Of a stretch of DNA of 64,000 nt, positions 29,317 to 39,425 are shown one piece after another (position 1 is the first letter of the stretch; every line of letters begins with the position of its first letter). The DNA is taken from positions 1 to 64,000 of the forward strand of contig NZ_JASHJL010000009.1 in NCBI RefSeq assembly GCF_030733205.1, written 5' to 3'. Made by a program: the position numbers and the translations under genes. Below the pieces are notes generated by a model. The model searched no databases. It was given only the letters and a program-made list of their open reading frames with translations, and had not been told where the DNA came from. The stretch comes from Mameliella sp. MMSF_3455. Lineage in GTDB: Bacteria > Pseudomonadota > Alphaproteobacteria > Rhodobacterales > Rhodobacteraceae.

Positions 29317-31434
29317 ATGACGCTGAACATGCATGCGCGCCTCACGGCCGATGGCAAGCAGGCGCAGGCGGAAATCGGCAAAACCGCGCAGGCGGCGAGC
29401 CATCTCGGCGACGAGATCGAGGACGTCGGCCGCAAGGCCCCGCGCGCGAACCAGGCGACCTCGGCCTTTGCCGGCGGTGGTTTGCGCCAGATGTCCATGC
29501 AGTTCAGCCAGGTCGCCCAGCAGGGCGCGGTGACGGGGAATTACCTGCAAGCCCTCGCGGTCCAGGCTCCTGACCTTGCGCTTGGCTTCGGCACCGTTGG
29601 CATTGCTGTTGGCGCACTTGTCCCGATCCTCTTCGGACTGTCGCAAGGTCTGTTCGATGTGGGGGAAGAGGCAGAGGATCTCACTGACCAGCTAGACGCG
29701 CTGGAGGCTGCGGTCAAGAAGTTCCAGAACGCATCCCGTGATGGCGCCCTTGGTCTCACCGATCTGCGCGACGAATACGGTGCCCTGACCGATGAGGCGC
29801 AGGCTTTCTTCGAGATCCAGCGCGAATTGGCCAGGATCAGTGCGCAGCAAGCGTTCGGCGCGGCGATGGGCGGGCTGGCTGATGCCTTCAGCCTGGGCAG
29901 CGCCCTCGGTCTCAGCCCTCGGCAGGTGGCTGACCAGGCAAAGGCCTTGCGCGATGCGCAGGCCGAACTGGACAGGTTGAACGCGGGGGTCGGCGAGTTC
30001 TCCGACAAGCAGATGGTGGCCGCAATCCGGCGCACAAAGGAGCTTCGCAAGGAGATCCGCGACTTGCGCGATGTTGGCCGGGCCATCGACCAGCTCGCTG
30101 AAAAGTTCAACATCTCGGCTGAAGCGGCCACTGAGTTCGCCAAACTCTTGTCAGAGGTCGATGCCGCAAAAGGTCCCGAGGAACAGGCCGCCGCCGCGCA
30201 GAAGCTCGCTCAGCATCTTTACGATGCCACGGATGGTCTGAAGGGCGCCGACAAGGAGACGATCTCACTCTACCAGAACCTGCTGGATGTCGTGAAATCG
30301 GGTCTGGATTTTGCCTCTCTAGACCTGTCGTCGGGTGTCGGAGCCGCTGCCGATGAGGCCGCTCGCCTGGCTGACAACCTGGCACGCGCGTCACTTGCGG
30401 ACACGATGGCCCGGAACATGGCCGGTGCCGCCGCTGCTGATGCAGCCCGACGCTTCAACGAGAACCTCCCCAAGGGGATGACGACCGGCACCGGGATCAC
30501 CTTGCTGGACCTGGAGTATGGCGACTGGACGCCACCGGGCGGCCCGCCCCGGGAGCCAAGGCGATCCAGCGGGGGCGGGCGCTCCGCCAAAACCGAACGC
30601 GACGCCGTCCGCGACCTGATCGCGGCTAAACAAGAGGAACTGGACCTGCTGCGGGAGAGCGATCCGATCCAGCAGGAGATGATCCGGCTGCGCGAGGATC
30701 TGACCGGTGCGACGGAGGGTGAGATCCGGGCGGTGGCTGGCCTGATCACCACGATCCAGGCGGAAGAACTGGCCAAGGCCCAGGCTGCAGAAACTTCAGA
30801 GTTCTTCCGCACCAGCATGTCGGATTTGATCCCTGACCTGGTGCGTGGCGGTGACGATGCGGCTTCGGCCTGGCAGCGGTTCGGCAGGGCGCTGGAAGAC
30901 GCTGCCTGGCAGGCACTACTGCTGGGTGAAGGTCCGCTGATGGGGCTGGTCAATACGCTCTTCGGGATCTCGGGAGGCGGCGGCGGTGGGCTGCTGGGAT
31001 GGATCGGCGGGCTGTTCGGCTTTGCCGAAGGCGGCAGCCACGAAGCGGCTGGAATGCACTACGGGCTGGGCGGGCCGAAGTCCGACAGGATCCCGATCCT
31101 GACCTCCGCCGGCGAGTTCACCGTCAACGCGAAGGCTACGCAGAAGCACCGACCGTTGCTGGAGGCAATCAACGCCGGCGCGCCGATCCCGGGTTTCGCG
31201 GAGGGCGGCGCGCATGGTGGTGGCAGCTACAGCCCGGCACCGGTCGAGGTGCAATTCGAGCTGATCGACCAGACGGAGCGGGGCTTGAAGATAGTACGCC
31301 AGGAGCGTGGTGACGGACGTCAGCCCGCCTTCGTCGCCTCCGACATGGTCGATGAGGCCATGAACCTGCCCGGAGGCAAGGCCCGCCGCAGCCTGCGCCG
31401 CAAGGGGCTGCGCGATCCGATGGTGCGCACATGA
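29317..31434 (+). CDS. Tail tape measure protein
   Basis: The 705-residue protein is the internal ruler of the tail. It has an N-terminal helical region (LTADGKQAQAEIGKTAQAAS), one hydrophobic segment (LALGFGTVGIAVGALVPILF), long coiled coils rich in Ala, Glu and Lys, and a Gly-rich C-terminal part with FAEGGSHEAAGMHYGLGGPK and ILTSAGEFTVNAKATQKHR, typical of tape measure ends. At roughly 1.5 angstrom per residue this would set a tail of about 0.1 micrometre. It overlaps the next gene by ATGA. Confidence 0.9.
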   Translation: MTLNMHARLTADGKQAQAEIGKTAQAASHLGDEIEDVGRKAPRANQATSAFAGGGLRQMSMQFSQVAQQGAVTGNYLQALAVQAPDLALGFGTVGIAVGALVPILFGLSQGLFDVGEEAEDLTDQLDALEAAVKKFQNASRDGALGLTDLRDEYGALTDEAQAFFEIQRELARISAQQAFGAAMGGLADAFSLGSALGLSPRQVADQAKALRDAQAELDRLNAGVGEFSDKQMVAAIRRTKELRKEIRDLRDVGRAIDQLAEKFNISAEAATEFAKLLSEVDAAKGPEEQAAAAQKLAQHLYDATDGLKGADKETISLYQNLLDVVKSGLDFASLDLSSGVGAAADEAARLADNLARASLADTMARNMAGAAAADAARRFNENLPKGMTTGTGITLLDLEYGDWTPPGGPPREPRRSSGGGRSAKTERDAVRDLIAAKQEELDLLRESDPIQQEMIRLREDLTGATEGEIRAVAGLITTIQAEELAKAQAAETSEFFRTSMSDLIPDLVRGGDDAASAWQRFGRALEDAAWQALLLGEGPLMGLVNTLFGISGGGGGGLLGWIGGLFGFAEGGSHEAAGMHYGLGGPKSDRIPILTSAGEFTVNAKATQKHRPLLEAINAGAPIPGFAEGGAHGGGSYSPAPVEVQFELIDQTERGLKIVRQERGDGRQPAFVASDMVDEAMNLPGGKARRSLRRKGLRDPMVRT

Positions 31435-31856
31435 CGGTTCCGACATGGCCCTCCGAACTGCCCCGGCCGCTCCGCAGTGCCTACGCCGAGACGCCGCAGG
31501 ACAACCGCCGCCGCCGCGCTGCCGAACACGGTGTGCCACGCTATGCCCCGCGCTATTCCGCGGTGCCCGCTCTGGTGCAGCTGACCCTGGTGCTCGATCC
31601 GGAACAGCAGGGCATCCTCGACCGGTTCTACCGGGCCGACCTGGCCACCGGGACGTTGCCATTCTGGATGCCGGACCCGCGTCGCGACGGATTGCCGTTG
31701 CTGGATACAGACGGCACTCTGCTGCTCTTCGAGGACGACACGCCGATCCTAGGCGAGCGCGTGATGCTCTGCCTCTGGGGTGATGAACCCCCTCTTAAAG
31801 GCCCCGTTCGCGGGAGCTCCGTTGACTATTCCTTTGCCGTCTACGACCTGCCATGA
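31431..31856 (+). CDS. Minor tail protein, unknown family
   Basis: The 141-residue protein begins MTVPTWPSELPRPLRSAY, an opening seen in small distal-tail proteins that follow tape measures in lambda-like tails. It continues LVLDPEQQGILDRFYRADLA and ends in a beta-rich stretch. It overlaps both neighbours by ATGA. The exact function is not known; it should lie at the tail tip because of gene order. Confidence 0.7.
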   Translation: MTVPTWPSELPRPLRSAYAETPQDNRRRRAAEHGVPRYAPRYSAVPALVQLTLVLDPEQQGILDRFYRADLATGTLPFWMPDPRRDGLPLLDTDGTLLLFEDDTPILGERVMLCLWGDEPPLKGPVRGSSVDYSFAVYDLP

Positions 31857-32374
31857 GCCGTTCTGTTTCCATCACAGCCCGCCGCCACGACGAGGCCCTC
31901 CACTCCGACCAGGTCGAAGTTCTGCTGATGCAGTTCGAACATGCGGACCTGGAAGCGCCAATCCGGATCTCGTCTGACGCGACCCGTTTGTCGGTTGATC
32001 CGCTGCTCTACGGCACGCGGTCGACCTGGAACGGTGCCGACCCTGAGACCGAGCCTTACGAGTTCGCATTCGCCAGCTACCAGATGCCCGGCGACCAGGA
32101 GGATGCGCCGGCCGCGGCACGCGTCATTCTCGACCTCTTCGATGATACTCTGGTCAAGAAGTTGCGCTCGACCATCACCCCGGCGACGGCGCACCTGGCC
32201 GTGGTCTATGCCGCGTCCCCGGATTCGGTCGAGATCGAGTACCGGGGTCTTGAAGTTTCGGACATTTCCTATGGTGAGCAGCTCGTAATCACCTCCGCCC
32301 GCCGGGCCATCGAGGAGCGGGGCGTGCCCCGCGACCTGATGACCAAGGATCGCTTTCCGGGGCTGTTCCGGTGA
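31853..32374 (+). CDS. DUF1833 tail protein
   Basis: The 173-residue protein matches the DUF1833 family: a QVEVLLMQFEHADLEAPIRI opening, YEFAFASYQMPGDQEDAP, and LVKKLRSTITPATAHLAVVY. In related tails this protein lies between tape measure and the NlpC/P60-J proteins. It overlaps the following gene (GTGA). Its role in the tail tip is inferred. Confidence 0.82.
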   Translation: MSRSVSITARRHDEALHSDQVEVLLMQFEHADLEAPIRISSDATRLSVDPLLYGTRSTWNGADPETEPYEFAFASYQMPGDQEDAPAAARVILDLFDDTLVKKLRSTITPATAHLAVVYAASPDSVEIEYRGLEVSDISYGEQLVITSARRAIEERGVPRDLMTKDRFPGLFR

Positions 32375-35300
32375 GTTGCTGGGCGGTCAAATACCTTGGC
32401 ATTCCTCAGCAGGATCATGGGCGCACGCGCGATGGCGCCGATTGTTGGGGGCTGGTGCGCCTGGTCTATGCCGGCGAACTGGGGATCGAGCTTCCGAGCT
32501 ATACCGAGGTCTGTCCGGATCTCGCGGAGCGCGCCGAACTTGGCGCGCTGATCACCGGTGAGCGGGACAAGGGGCCCTGGCGCGAGGTGGACGAAATCGC
32601 CGCCTTCGATGTGCTGCTCTTCCGCATCGGCCCGCATGCCACCCATGTGGCCGTCGCCGTCGATGACCGGGATATGCTGCATATACACGGGCACAGTGAG
32701 AGCTGCATCGTTCCGATCCGGGAAGCCATGTGGCGCAAGCGCTTGGTGGGAGCCTACCGCTACGCAGGGCCTGCGCCGGTGCGGGTGATCGCTGCACGCG
32801 GGATGCTGCCCGACCAGATGCGCCAGAGCTTCGAGCTGGCACCGACGCTGACGATCGCACAGATCGTCGACCAAGTGTTCCCCGGCGCTCCTGAAAGCGT
32901 GTTGAGCCGGGTGCGCGTGACGATGGCGAGCGGGTGCGATTGGCATCCCGTGCCGCGGGCCTGGTGGTCCCGCGTCACGCCGCATGCGGGGACTGACGTT
33001 GCCCTGCGTCTGGTGCCGGGTGATCCTTTCGGCATCGCAATCAATGCGGCGCTCTGGCTGTCTGCAAACACTGGGCTCGGGACGTTGGCTATCAACGTCC
33101 TGGCCTACGGCGGCGCACTGGCGGTCACTGCTCTTGGTGCCGCTGCCCTGACTTCGCTGATCCCTTTGCCGGAAATCCCAGACGGTCCAGGCAACCCGGA
33201 AGCGGACTATGCCATTTCGGGATGGCGCAACCAGGCGATCCCCGGCGAGCCAGTCCCGATGCCGATGGGCCGGGTGCGCGTCGCACCGGTCTTTGCCATG
33301 CAGCCCTACCAGGAGATTGTCGGTGACGACCAATACGTCCGCGCGCTGTTCCTGTTTGGTTACGGGCGGCTGGACATTTCGGATCTCCGCATCGGCGATA
33401 CGCCGATCGATGCCTTCGACGCTGTCACCTGGCAAGTGCGCGAAGGGGTAGAGACGGACGATCCGGTTTCGATCACCCCCGTCCAGGTGCTCGAAGAACC
33501 GGAGCGCGTCGAACTGGTCTACACTTGGCCGAAAGACGCGCAGGGCAATGACGACAAGAGCGGGAGCCGCCAGGAGCAACCCGTCGTGCGTACCACGGCC
33601 GGCAATGCGATCCGGGCCAGCGTGATCTTCAACTTCCCGGGCGGTCTCTACCGGGTCAATGACGATGGCGATCGCAAGGCGCAGAGCGTCACGATCCGCA
33701 TTCGCCATCGCGAAAAGGGCACCGTCACATGGTTGGATGTCGACACGCTCGAATACCGTGAAGCCAAGGGTGGCGGGTTTTTCCGGCAGTACTCCTGGGG
33801 GCTGCCGTCGCGCGGCACCTGGGAGATCGAGGTCACACGGCTCAGTGCCAGCGACGCGGACGCCAAGCGGTCGCGCACGGTGTTTCTCGCAGCCGTGCAG
33901 TCCTTCCGGCCGGAGTACCCGATCAACCTGGACCGGATGAATGAGCCGCTGGCGCTCATTTCGCTCAAGATCCGAGCTACGCATCAACTGTCTGGAACAC
34001 TGGACAATGTAAACGCTCTGGTAGCGCGGTACGCCCCGGAGTGGGATGGCGAGACTTGGAACCAGGCGCTGACCCGTAACCCCGCCTCGGCCTACCTCAT
34101 GGCGCTGCAGGGACCGGACAACCCCGAGCCGGTTCCGGACGGGGAGATCGACTGGGACGCGCTGGCCGAATGGCATGAATTCTGCGTTGCCAAGGAACTG
34201 CACTACGACCGCGACCAACGGCGTTGGGAAAGCCTGTTGGACCGCCTGACGGCCATCGCCGCCGCCGGAAGGGCCAGCCCTTGGCACGATGGCGCCAAGT
34301 GGTCGGTGATTTTGGACCGCCAGCCTGCGCGCGAGAGGACCCATATCGCGCCACGCAACAGCCGGAACTTCCAGGGTCAGCGTTCTTTCCTGCGCACGCC
34401 GGATGCCATCCGCGTGCGTTTCAAGGACGAAGAGAACGACTATCTCGACGGAGAGATCGTGGTGCCCTGGCCGGGCAAGAGCGCGCCTTTCGACCTGGTC
34501 GAGGAGTGGTCGAAACCGGGTAAGACCAATGCCACGGAAATTGCCCGCGAAATCTATCGCGACATGCTGGTGGTCGAGTACCGGCGCGACCGCTGGACCG
34601 TCGAACGCGACGGTGCGGTGCGTGTGGAAACGCGCGGCGACTGGGTTTGGCTGACCCATCCCGTCCTGGACAGCGCCCAGGCATCGGCCCGGGTGCTTTC
34701 GGTCCAGGACACGCTCATCATCCTCGACGAGGTGGTGACGATGGAGGAGGGGCGGAATTACGCGATCCGCTTCCTGGACTTCGACGAGTCGGACCCGGTC
34801 GGGCACTCTGTGCTGAGCGCGGTGCAGACCGTGCCGGGTGAGACGCGGACATTGCATGTCACTGGCGCCGAAGTTCCGGAAGCCGGCGCGATCGTCCTTT
34901 TTGGACCTGCATCGGACGTGTCCGAGCGAGCGCTGGTTCTGGACATCGAGCCGGGTGAGGATTTCTGGGCGACGGTCACCCTGACCAATGCTGCCCCCGA
35001 AATCGATGAACTGACCGATGCCTATGTGCCAACGACCTGGTCTCCCATCGTGGGGCAAATCGTAGACACGGGCGTCGACCCGCTGGCGCCGGTGTTCGCA
35101 GGCGTGCAGACCACGGCCGCTGCAGGCGAGTACGGAAGCTCGGCACGGACGCTCCTTGTCAAATTGGCCCAGGCCGCCGACGAAGTCGCCTATGTAGGCT
35201 ATTACGAACTGGACCACCGGCTACAGGGCGCCGGTTCCTGGACTACGGTCGATGTCTTCACCTTTGCGAGCCTCAGCTACGATCACGACGATGTGGTCGA

Positions 35301-36075
35301 ACTGCGCGCGAGGGCTATCGACTTCGAAGGGGACATCGGTGCCGACACATCGGTAATAACTTTCACGGTCGGGTCCGATACAGCGGCCCTGGCCGCCCCG
35401 ATCGACCTGGAGAGCGTCACGGTGACGGCTGGCCTCGGTGTTGTCGATATCTCGGTCGTGGTCGGGGATGGGAACACAGCCAGTGTGCAGATCTTCCGCA
35501 CCGAGGAAGGTATGACCTTCGATCCCGTCGCGGATGCGCTCGGTGCACCAGAGACGGAAACGGAGGTGGACTTTCTCGGCCAGCCTGTGTCCTCCGGTCA
35601 GCCCGTCTCCTACATCGATGGCGACACCACCCGCACGGACCTGGTCGGGGCGACCTGGACGCAAAGCGGAGGCTGGAACAGTGCAACGCTACCCTCCACC
35701 CACACGCCGGGCACGGCGGACACGCTGGACCAGGCATTCGCCTTTGTCGCGGGCGAGACCTACCGCATCGCGGTCACCGTCTCCGGGCGGACCGCCAGCA
35801 GCTTCGACGTGCGTCTGTCCGGCGGTACAGCGGTGGTCAGCGATCTCATCACCGAGAATGGCGTGACGCTGATCAAGCTGACGGCCCTGAGCGGCAACAA
35901 CAACCTGCGGATCAGCTGTTACGGCGGGTTCGATGGCACGATCGAGGCCGTCCAGATGCTGCGGGAAACCGCGGGTTGCGCCCCGCAGGGCAACTTCGAG
36001 TACCGCTTTGCGGCCCTGAACAGCGACGGCATCGGCTCGGCCGTGTCGTCGGAAATCAAAGTTACAATCGTCTGA
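32371..36075 (+). CDS. Tail tip protein: NlpC/P60 peptidase fused to J-like host specificity protein
   Basis: This 1234-residue protein joins functions that lambda encodes in separate genes. Residues 1-130 form an NlpC/P60-type domain with the catalytic cysteine in GADCWGLVRLVY and histidine in PHATHVAVAV, able to cut wall peptides during DNA entry. After a TIAQIVDQVF linker region and two hydrophobic segments (about residues 230-265), residues 270-900 resemble the J tail-tip protein (NQAIPGEPVPMPMGRVRVAP, LFGYGRLDISDLRIGDTPI). The C-terminal part has fibronectin-like and carbohydrate-binding-like beta domains. The start is a GTG overlapping the previous stop. Confidence 0.88.
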   Translation: MSCWAVKYLGIPQQDHGRTRDGADCWGLVRLVYAGELGIELPSYTEVCPDLAERAELGALITGERDKGPWREVDEIAAFDVLLFRIGPHATHVAVAVDDRDMLHIHGHSESCIVPIREAMWRKRLVGAYRYAGPAPVRVIAARGMLPDQMRQSFELAPTLTIAQIVDQVFPGAPESVLSRVRVTMASGCDWHPVPRAWWSRVTPHAGTDVALRLVPGDPFGIAINAALWLSANTGLGTLAINVLAYGGALAVTALGAAALTSLIPLPEIPDGPGNPEADYAISGWRNQAIPGEPVPMPMGRVRVAPVFAMQPYQEIVGDDQYVRALFLFGYGRLDISDLRIGDTPIDAFDAVTWQVREGVETDDPVSITPVQVLEEPERVELVYTWPKDAQGNDDKSGSRQEQPVVRTTAGNAIRASVIFNFPGGLYRVNDDGDRKAQSVTIRIRHREKGTVTWLDVDTLEYREAKGGGFFRQYSWGLPSRGTWEIEVTRLSASDADAKRSRTVFLAAVQSFRPEYPINLDRMNEPLALISLKIRATHQLSGTLDNVNALVARYAPEWDGETWNQALTRNPASAYLMALQGPDNPEPVPDGEIDWDALAEWHEFCVAKELHYDRDQRRWESLLDRLTAIAAAGRASPWHDGAKWSVILDRQPARERTHIAPRNSRNFQGQRSFLRTPDAIRVRFKDEENDYLDGEIVVPWPGKSAPFDLVEEWSKPGKTNATEIAREIYRDMLVVEYRRDRWTVERDGAVRVETRGDWVWLTHPVLDSAQASARVLSVQDTLIILDEVVTMEEGRNYAIRFLDFDESDPVGHSVLSAVQTVPGETRTLHVTGAEVPEAGAIVLFGPASDVSERALVLDIEPGEDFWATVTLTNAAPEIDELTDAYVPTTWSPIVGQIVDTGVDPLAPVFAGVQTTAAAGEYGSSARTLLVKLAQAADEVAYVGYYELDHRLQGAGSWTTVDVFTFASLSYDHDDVVELRARAIDFEGDIGADTSVITFTVGSDTAALAAPIDLESVTVTAGLGVVDISVVVGDGNTASVQIFRTEEGMTFDPVADALGAPETETEVDFLGQPVSSGQPVSYIDGDTTRTDLVGATWTQSGGWNSATLPSTHTPGTADTLDQAFAFVAGETYRIAVTVSGRTASSFDVRLSGGTAVVSDLITENGVTLIKLTALSGNNNLRISCYGGFDGTIEAVQMLRETAGCAPQGNFEYRFAALNSDGIGSAVSSEIKVTIV

Positions 36076-36083
36076 GGCATCAC

Positions 36084-38195
36084 ATGAGCACAGGAATTCG
36101 CATCTCGGACAAGGACGCCCTGGCAGGGCTCGACTATGTCTTTGCCCTTCACAACGGATCAACGGGACCGCTGTCTTCGACCGCATTGGCGACCGCACTC
36201 GTGGCCTCCGGCGCCGTGGCGGATGCACTGGCGTTGACGGCGTCTGCATCTGACGTCTCCACCTTGGCCGGTCGGGTTGACGACTTGGAAACTGGCAAAG
36301 CTGACACGACCGTAACGGACGGTTTGGATACGCGGGTTGAGGCGCTGGAAGCGTCGGGTGTCGATGGCGCGGCATATACCTCCGGCGGGCCGGTCGCCTG
36401 TGCTACGACGGCGAACATCTCGCTGAGCGGCGAACAGACCATCGACGGAGTGCTGACGTCCACCGACCGAATCCTGGTCAAGGACCAGGCAGACGCCAGC
36501 GAGAACGGGATCTACGTCACCGCGGCGGGCGCCTGGTCGCGCGCGACAGACATGGACGCGGCAGGCGAGGTGCAAGGCACCGCGGTGCGCGTATCCGGTG
36601 GCATGGCGAACGGTGGGCGAGTCTACGTGACCTACACCGAGGTCACGACGCTGGATACCGACGACATTATCTTTGTGGACAGCGGCGATTTTACCGGGCT
36701 TCAGGACCAGATCGACCTGAAGGCGCCGCTGGCCTCGCCGGCGCTCACCGGGACACCCACCGCGCCCACGGCGACGACCGGCACCGACACGACCCAGGTC
36801 GCGACGACCGAATTTGTGCAGCAGGAGCTGGACGCATCGGGTGCCCTGGAGTTCTCGACCTTCGAGACGCTGGCGGAGGGCGGCCCTTACCTGGTGGATG
36901 AAAGCGGTAACGTCATTGCCGACCTTTCCGAGGTTGGGGCGGGCGTGGCGGATGCGGCGACTGCGCAAGCGGAAATCAACGCGGCGCGGGGTGATGCGGC
37001 GAGCCTCACCGAGAGGCTGGATCGCGGCCTGACGGACTACGGTGACCTACTTGGGCCGATCTGGGGCGAGTGGAAGCTGCGGAGCGCACGCAACAAGTTG
37101 CGGCTCTTGCAGCAAGGATACAGCACGCAACTGGTCCTGAATTTCTTTGGCGATAGCTGGATCGAGGGGCCGTTTATCATGCCGTATCTCGCAAAGGCGC
37201 TGCATGATGTCTATGGGATCGCGGGCCTCGGGTGGGTTGGCTTCCAGCATTTCAGCGCAACGGCCTCCACGGCATACACGGACGGCGGCACGCAACCGAA
37301 CACCCTGCAAGGCAACGCGCGTGACGACCTGGTGACGACGCCGGTGATTGATGGCACATGGTCAAACAACAACGGCGGCACGGGCGCCGTTGCAAACCCG
37401 TCGATTGGCGGCGTGACTTGCACCAGTGGTTCCGGCTATGTCCGGTTTTCCTGGACCGGCGCGACCCATGACGCCGCGGACCTGCATTATTTTGGGGACG
37501 GCACCGGGGTGATCCGTCATAGCTGGGACGGCGGCGCGACTTGGGAGGCCAACACCAGCCTCTCGACGGTGGGGGTGTCCCATGTTGCGCTTTCCAATGT
37601 CCCCGCCACCGCCAGTGGATCGCTGCGCATCGAGCGGGTGAGCGGCAATGTCTCGCTGGCCGGTGTCGATATGAAAAGCAGCGCGGACGGCGTGCGTGTA
37701 AATGCCCTGGGCGCGTCCGGGTCGAACAGCAACCAGTGGGCGTCTGTCGATGTGGCAGAGTGGGCGGGCCGCGTGGCGGTGCTGGGGGCCGATTTCACGG
37801 CCGGATTGCACGGGACCAACGACCAGTCTGGTTCTCCTACTGCAACGCCAGATGAGTCTGCAGTAAATGTTACAACGCTCATGACCGCGTTGCGGGATGA
37901 GGCCCCGACGATGGACCTCCTGTGGATCAGCCCGTTCGAGAATATTCGCAGCGGTGGTTCTGTCTACCCGATGACGGACTATGCCGCCGCGCACCGCACC
38001 GCCTCGGTCTCCGGGGGGTGGGCTTATCTCGACCTGCAATATGCAGTTGGGGACAGCACCGACATCTATGAGAACACCACCAACACGCCATTCCTGGAGC
38101 CTTTGAGCGGCGGCAATGCCGGGCACCCAAGCCGACCGGAGGGGGGGATGCAGGTGACAGATGCCATTCTGAGGATGATCGCCCCGGCGATTTGA
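36084..38195 (+). CDS. Tail fibre with SGNH/GDSL esterase domain
   Basis: In this 703-residue protein, residues 1-320 are fibre-like with phage repeats (ATTANISLSGEQTIDGVLTS, KAPLASPALTGTPTAPTATT). From about residue 345 an SGNH-type hydrolase follows: block I reads LNFFGDSWIEG with the nucleophile serine in GDS, and the end has GGNAGHPSRPEG, matching the His-containing block V. The domain is interrupted by a beta-sandwich insert of about 150 residues. Such fibres bind and deacetylate surface sugars. The ATG at 36084 is chosen over an upstream in-frame start inside the J gene; GAGG lies 7 bases before. Confidence 0.82.
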   Translation: MSTGIRISDKDALAGLDYVFALHNGSTGPLSSTALATALVASGAVADALALTASASDVSTLAGRVDDLETGKADTTVTDGLDTRVEALEASGVDGAAYTSGGPVACATTANISLSGEQTIDGVLTSTDRILVKDQADASENGIYVTAAGAWSRATDMDAAGEVQGTAVRVSGGMANGGRVYVTYTEVTTLDTDDIIFVDSGDFTGLQDQIDLKAPLASPALTGTPTAPTATTGTDTTQVATTEFVQQELDASGALEFSTFETLAEGGPYLVDESGNVIADLSEVGAGVADAATAQAEINAARGDAASLTERLDRGLTDYGDLLGPIWGEWKLRSARNKLRLLQQGYSTQLVLNFFGDSWIEGPFIMPYLAKALHDVYGIAGLGWVGFQHFSATASTAYTDGGTQPNTLQGNARDDLVTTPVIDGTWSNNNGGTGAVANPSIGGVTCTSGSGYVRFSWTGATHDAADLHYFGDGTGVIRHSWDGGATWEANTSLSTVGVSHVALSNVPATASGSLRIERVSGNVSLAGVDMKSSADGVRVNALGASGSNSNQWASVDVAEWAGRVAVLGADFTAGLHGTNDQSGSPTATPDESAVNVTTLMTALRDEAPTMDLLWISPFENIRSGGSVYPMTDYAAAHRTASVSGGWAYLDLQYAVGDSTDIYENTTNTPFLEPLSGGNAGHPSRPEGGMQVTDAILRMIAPAI

Positions 38196-38207
38196 GGAGA
38201 AAGAGAA

Positions 38208-39134
38208 ATGACCGATTACAGTATATCCACCCTGGCCGTCCCCGGTGGAACCGGGAGCGCGTCCCTGGTTCGCGATCCTCTCTTGTCGGGGCTGGACGCC
38301 GGGGCCATGCGTTTCGCGTTCGATCTCGATTTTTCGTGGTGCTACCCTGGCGGTCCCCTGGCGTCCCGGCCCGCGCAGACCGATCCGGTTCGGGAGCAGG
38401 TTGTCTATGACCTTTGCGAAAGGTCTGACGGCGCATACACAAATGCGGATTACTTCGAGGCCCCGACGGCAGCCTATGCCGGTGGAGGGTTCGATTTCGG
38501 GGCCACGGATATCAGGAACCCCTGGGGCGTCAGGGGGCCGGCCGATGCATGGAACCCGATCCATGCAGCAGACAATGCCTATTTCATGGTGTGCGCCTAC
38601 TTCAAGATGCCGACGCAGGCGAAATGGAAGCCGAGCGGAGGCTTCGTACACATGTTTTCAAGCCAGACTGCCAACGGGTACTATACCCAGCCGGAACCGC
38701 TCAGTTTTGCCCAGATAGACGGGCAAATCCGGGCCACCCGTCAACGTAACACGGTCGGCGCCGCGCGGGACTCTCTGAGCTTGACCCCGACCAGCGCGCA
38801 CTATGACAAGCTGTGCCAGCTCTCGTACTGGCGCAATGCGGACGGGCAGGGTTTTCGGATGAAATCGGCGGACGGCACGGTGTCAACCACCATGCCGGTC
38901 GGGGATGAAAACGTCGAGGACTACACCGGCCTTGCGCCGGTCTGGGGAGACGCCCGCACCGCTGTTAATGGGGCGTATAGCTCGGAGGATGCCTTGGCTA
39001 CTGACGTGCGCCTTTACAGGGGGTTCATGGAGGACCTGAACGCATCGGGGCGCGATCCTGAAACCGTGCTGGACGCCGACTGGACCCGCGTGCAGGCACG
39101 CATCGCCGCTAGCGGCGGCACGATCTTCGTGTGA
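38208..39134 (+). CDS. Tail fibre or adhesin-like protein
   Basis: The 308-residue, aromatic-rich, beta-type protein has no signal peptide (LDFSWCYPGGPLASRPAQTD, FMVCAYFKMPTQAKWKPSGG, SYWRNADGQGFRMKSADG). The pattern recalls lectin-like jelly-roll domains used in receptor binding. It follows the SGNH fibre by 12 bp with a good ribosome-binding site (GGAGAAAGAG) and is the last structural gene. It could bind the same receptor as the SGNH fibre. Confidence 0.65.
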   Translation: MTDYSISTLAVPGGTGSASLVRDPLLSGLDAGAMRFAFDLDFSWCYPGGPLASRPAQTDPVREQVVYDLCERSDGAYTNADYFEAPTAAYAGGGFDFGATDIRNPWGVRGPADAWNPIHAADNAYFMVCAYFKMPTQAKWKPSGGFVHMFSSQTANGYYTQPEPLSFAQIDGQIRATRQRNTVGAARDSLSLTPTSAHYDKLCQLSYWRNADGQGFRMKSADGTVSTTMPVGDENVEDYTGLAPVWGDARTAVNGAYSSEDALATDVRLYRGFMEDLNASGRDPETVLDADWTRVQARIAASGGTIFV

Positions 39135-39425
39135 CGCCACTTACCCCGCGATCTCGCCGCCTTCGCGGCCGGCGTGCAGGGCATCTCCATCGGGGTTTGA
39201 AGGGGGTGTTGAAGGGGGGATGAAGAGGGAATCCACCAAGGTGGCGCCTCAAGGTCTGCTCGGTGAGGGCGTCCGGTTCCTTAGTTGCGGCATGTGAGGC
39301 GGTGCGCCTCGATGCCCGTTTCTATCGCCACTTCGGAAAGCAACTCGACGCTGTGCCATGTGTCACCTGTGACGAATCACATCCTGCCGTGTAGCGTGTG
39401 CTCCAAAGGATTATTCGAGGTGACC
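39135..39425. other. Gap between tail genes and cargo operon
   Basis: No gene is seen. A GC-rich hairpin (GCCGCCTTCGCGGC) lies near 39160, 26 bases after the last tail gene, but has no T-run. The base composition shifts from GC-rich to near 50% across this segment, which marks the border of the cargo. It must hold the cargo promoter; I cannot point to clear -35 and -10 boxes. Confidence 0.5.

Noticed and set aside
32269-35217. 982-codon minus-strand frame opposite the J-like gene
   Set aside because: Antisense shadow of a well-supported gene, without ribosome-binding site or recognisable domains.
39285-39425. Upstream extension of the first cargo gene
   Set aside because: The added residues look non-coding, and GAGGTGA lies directly before the ATG at 39426.
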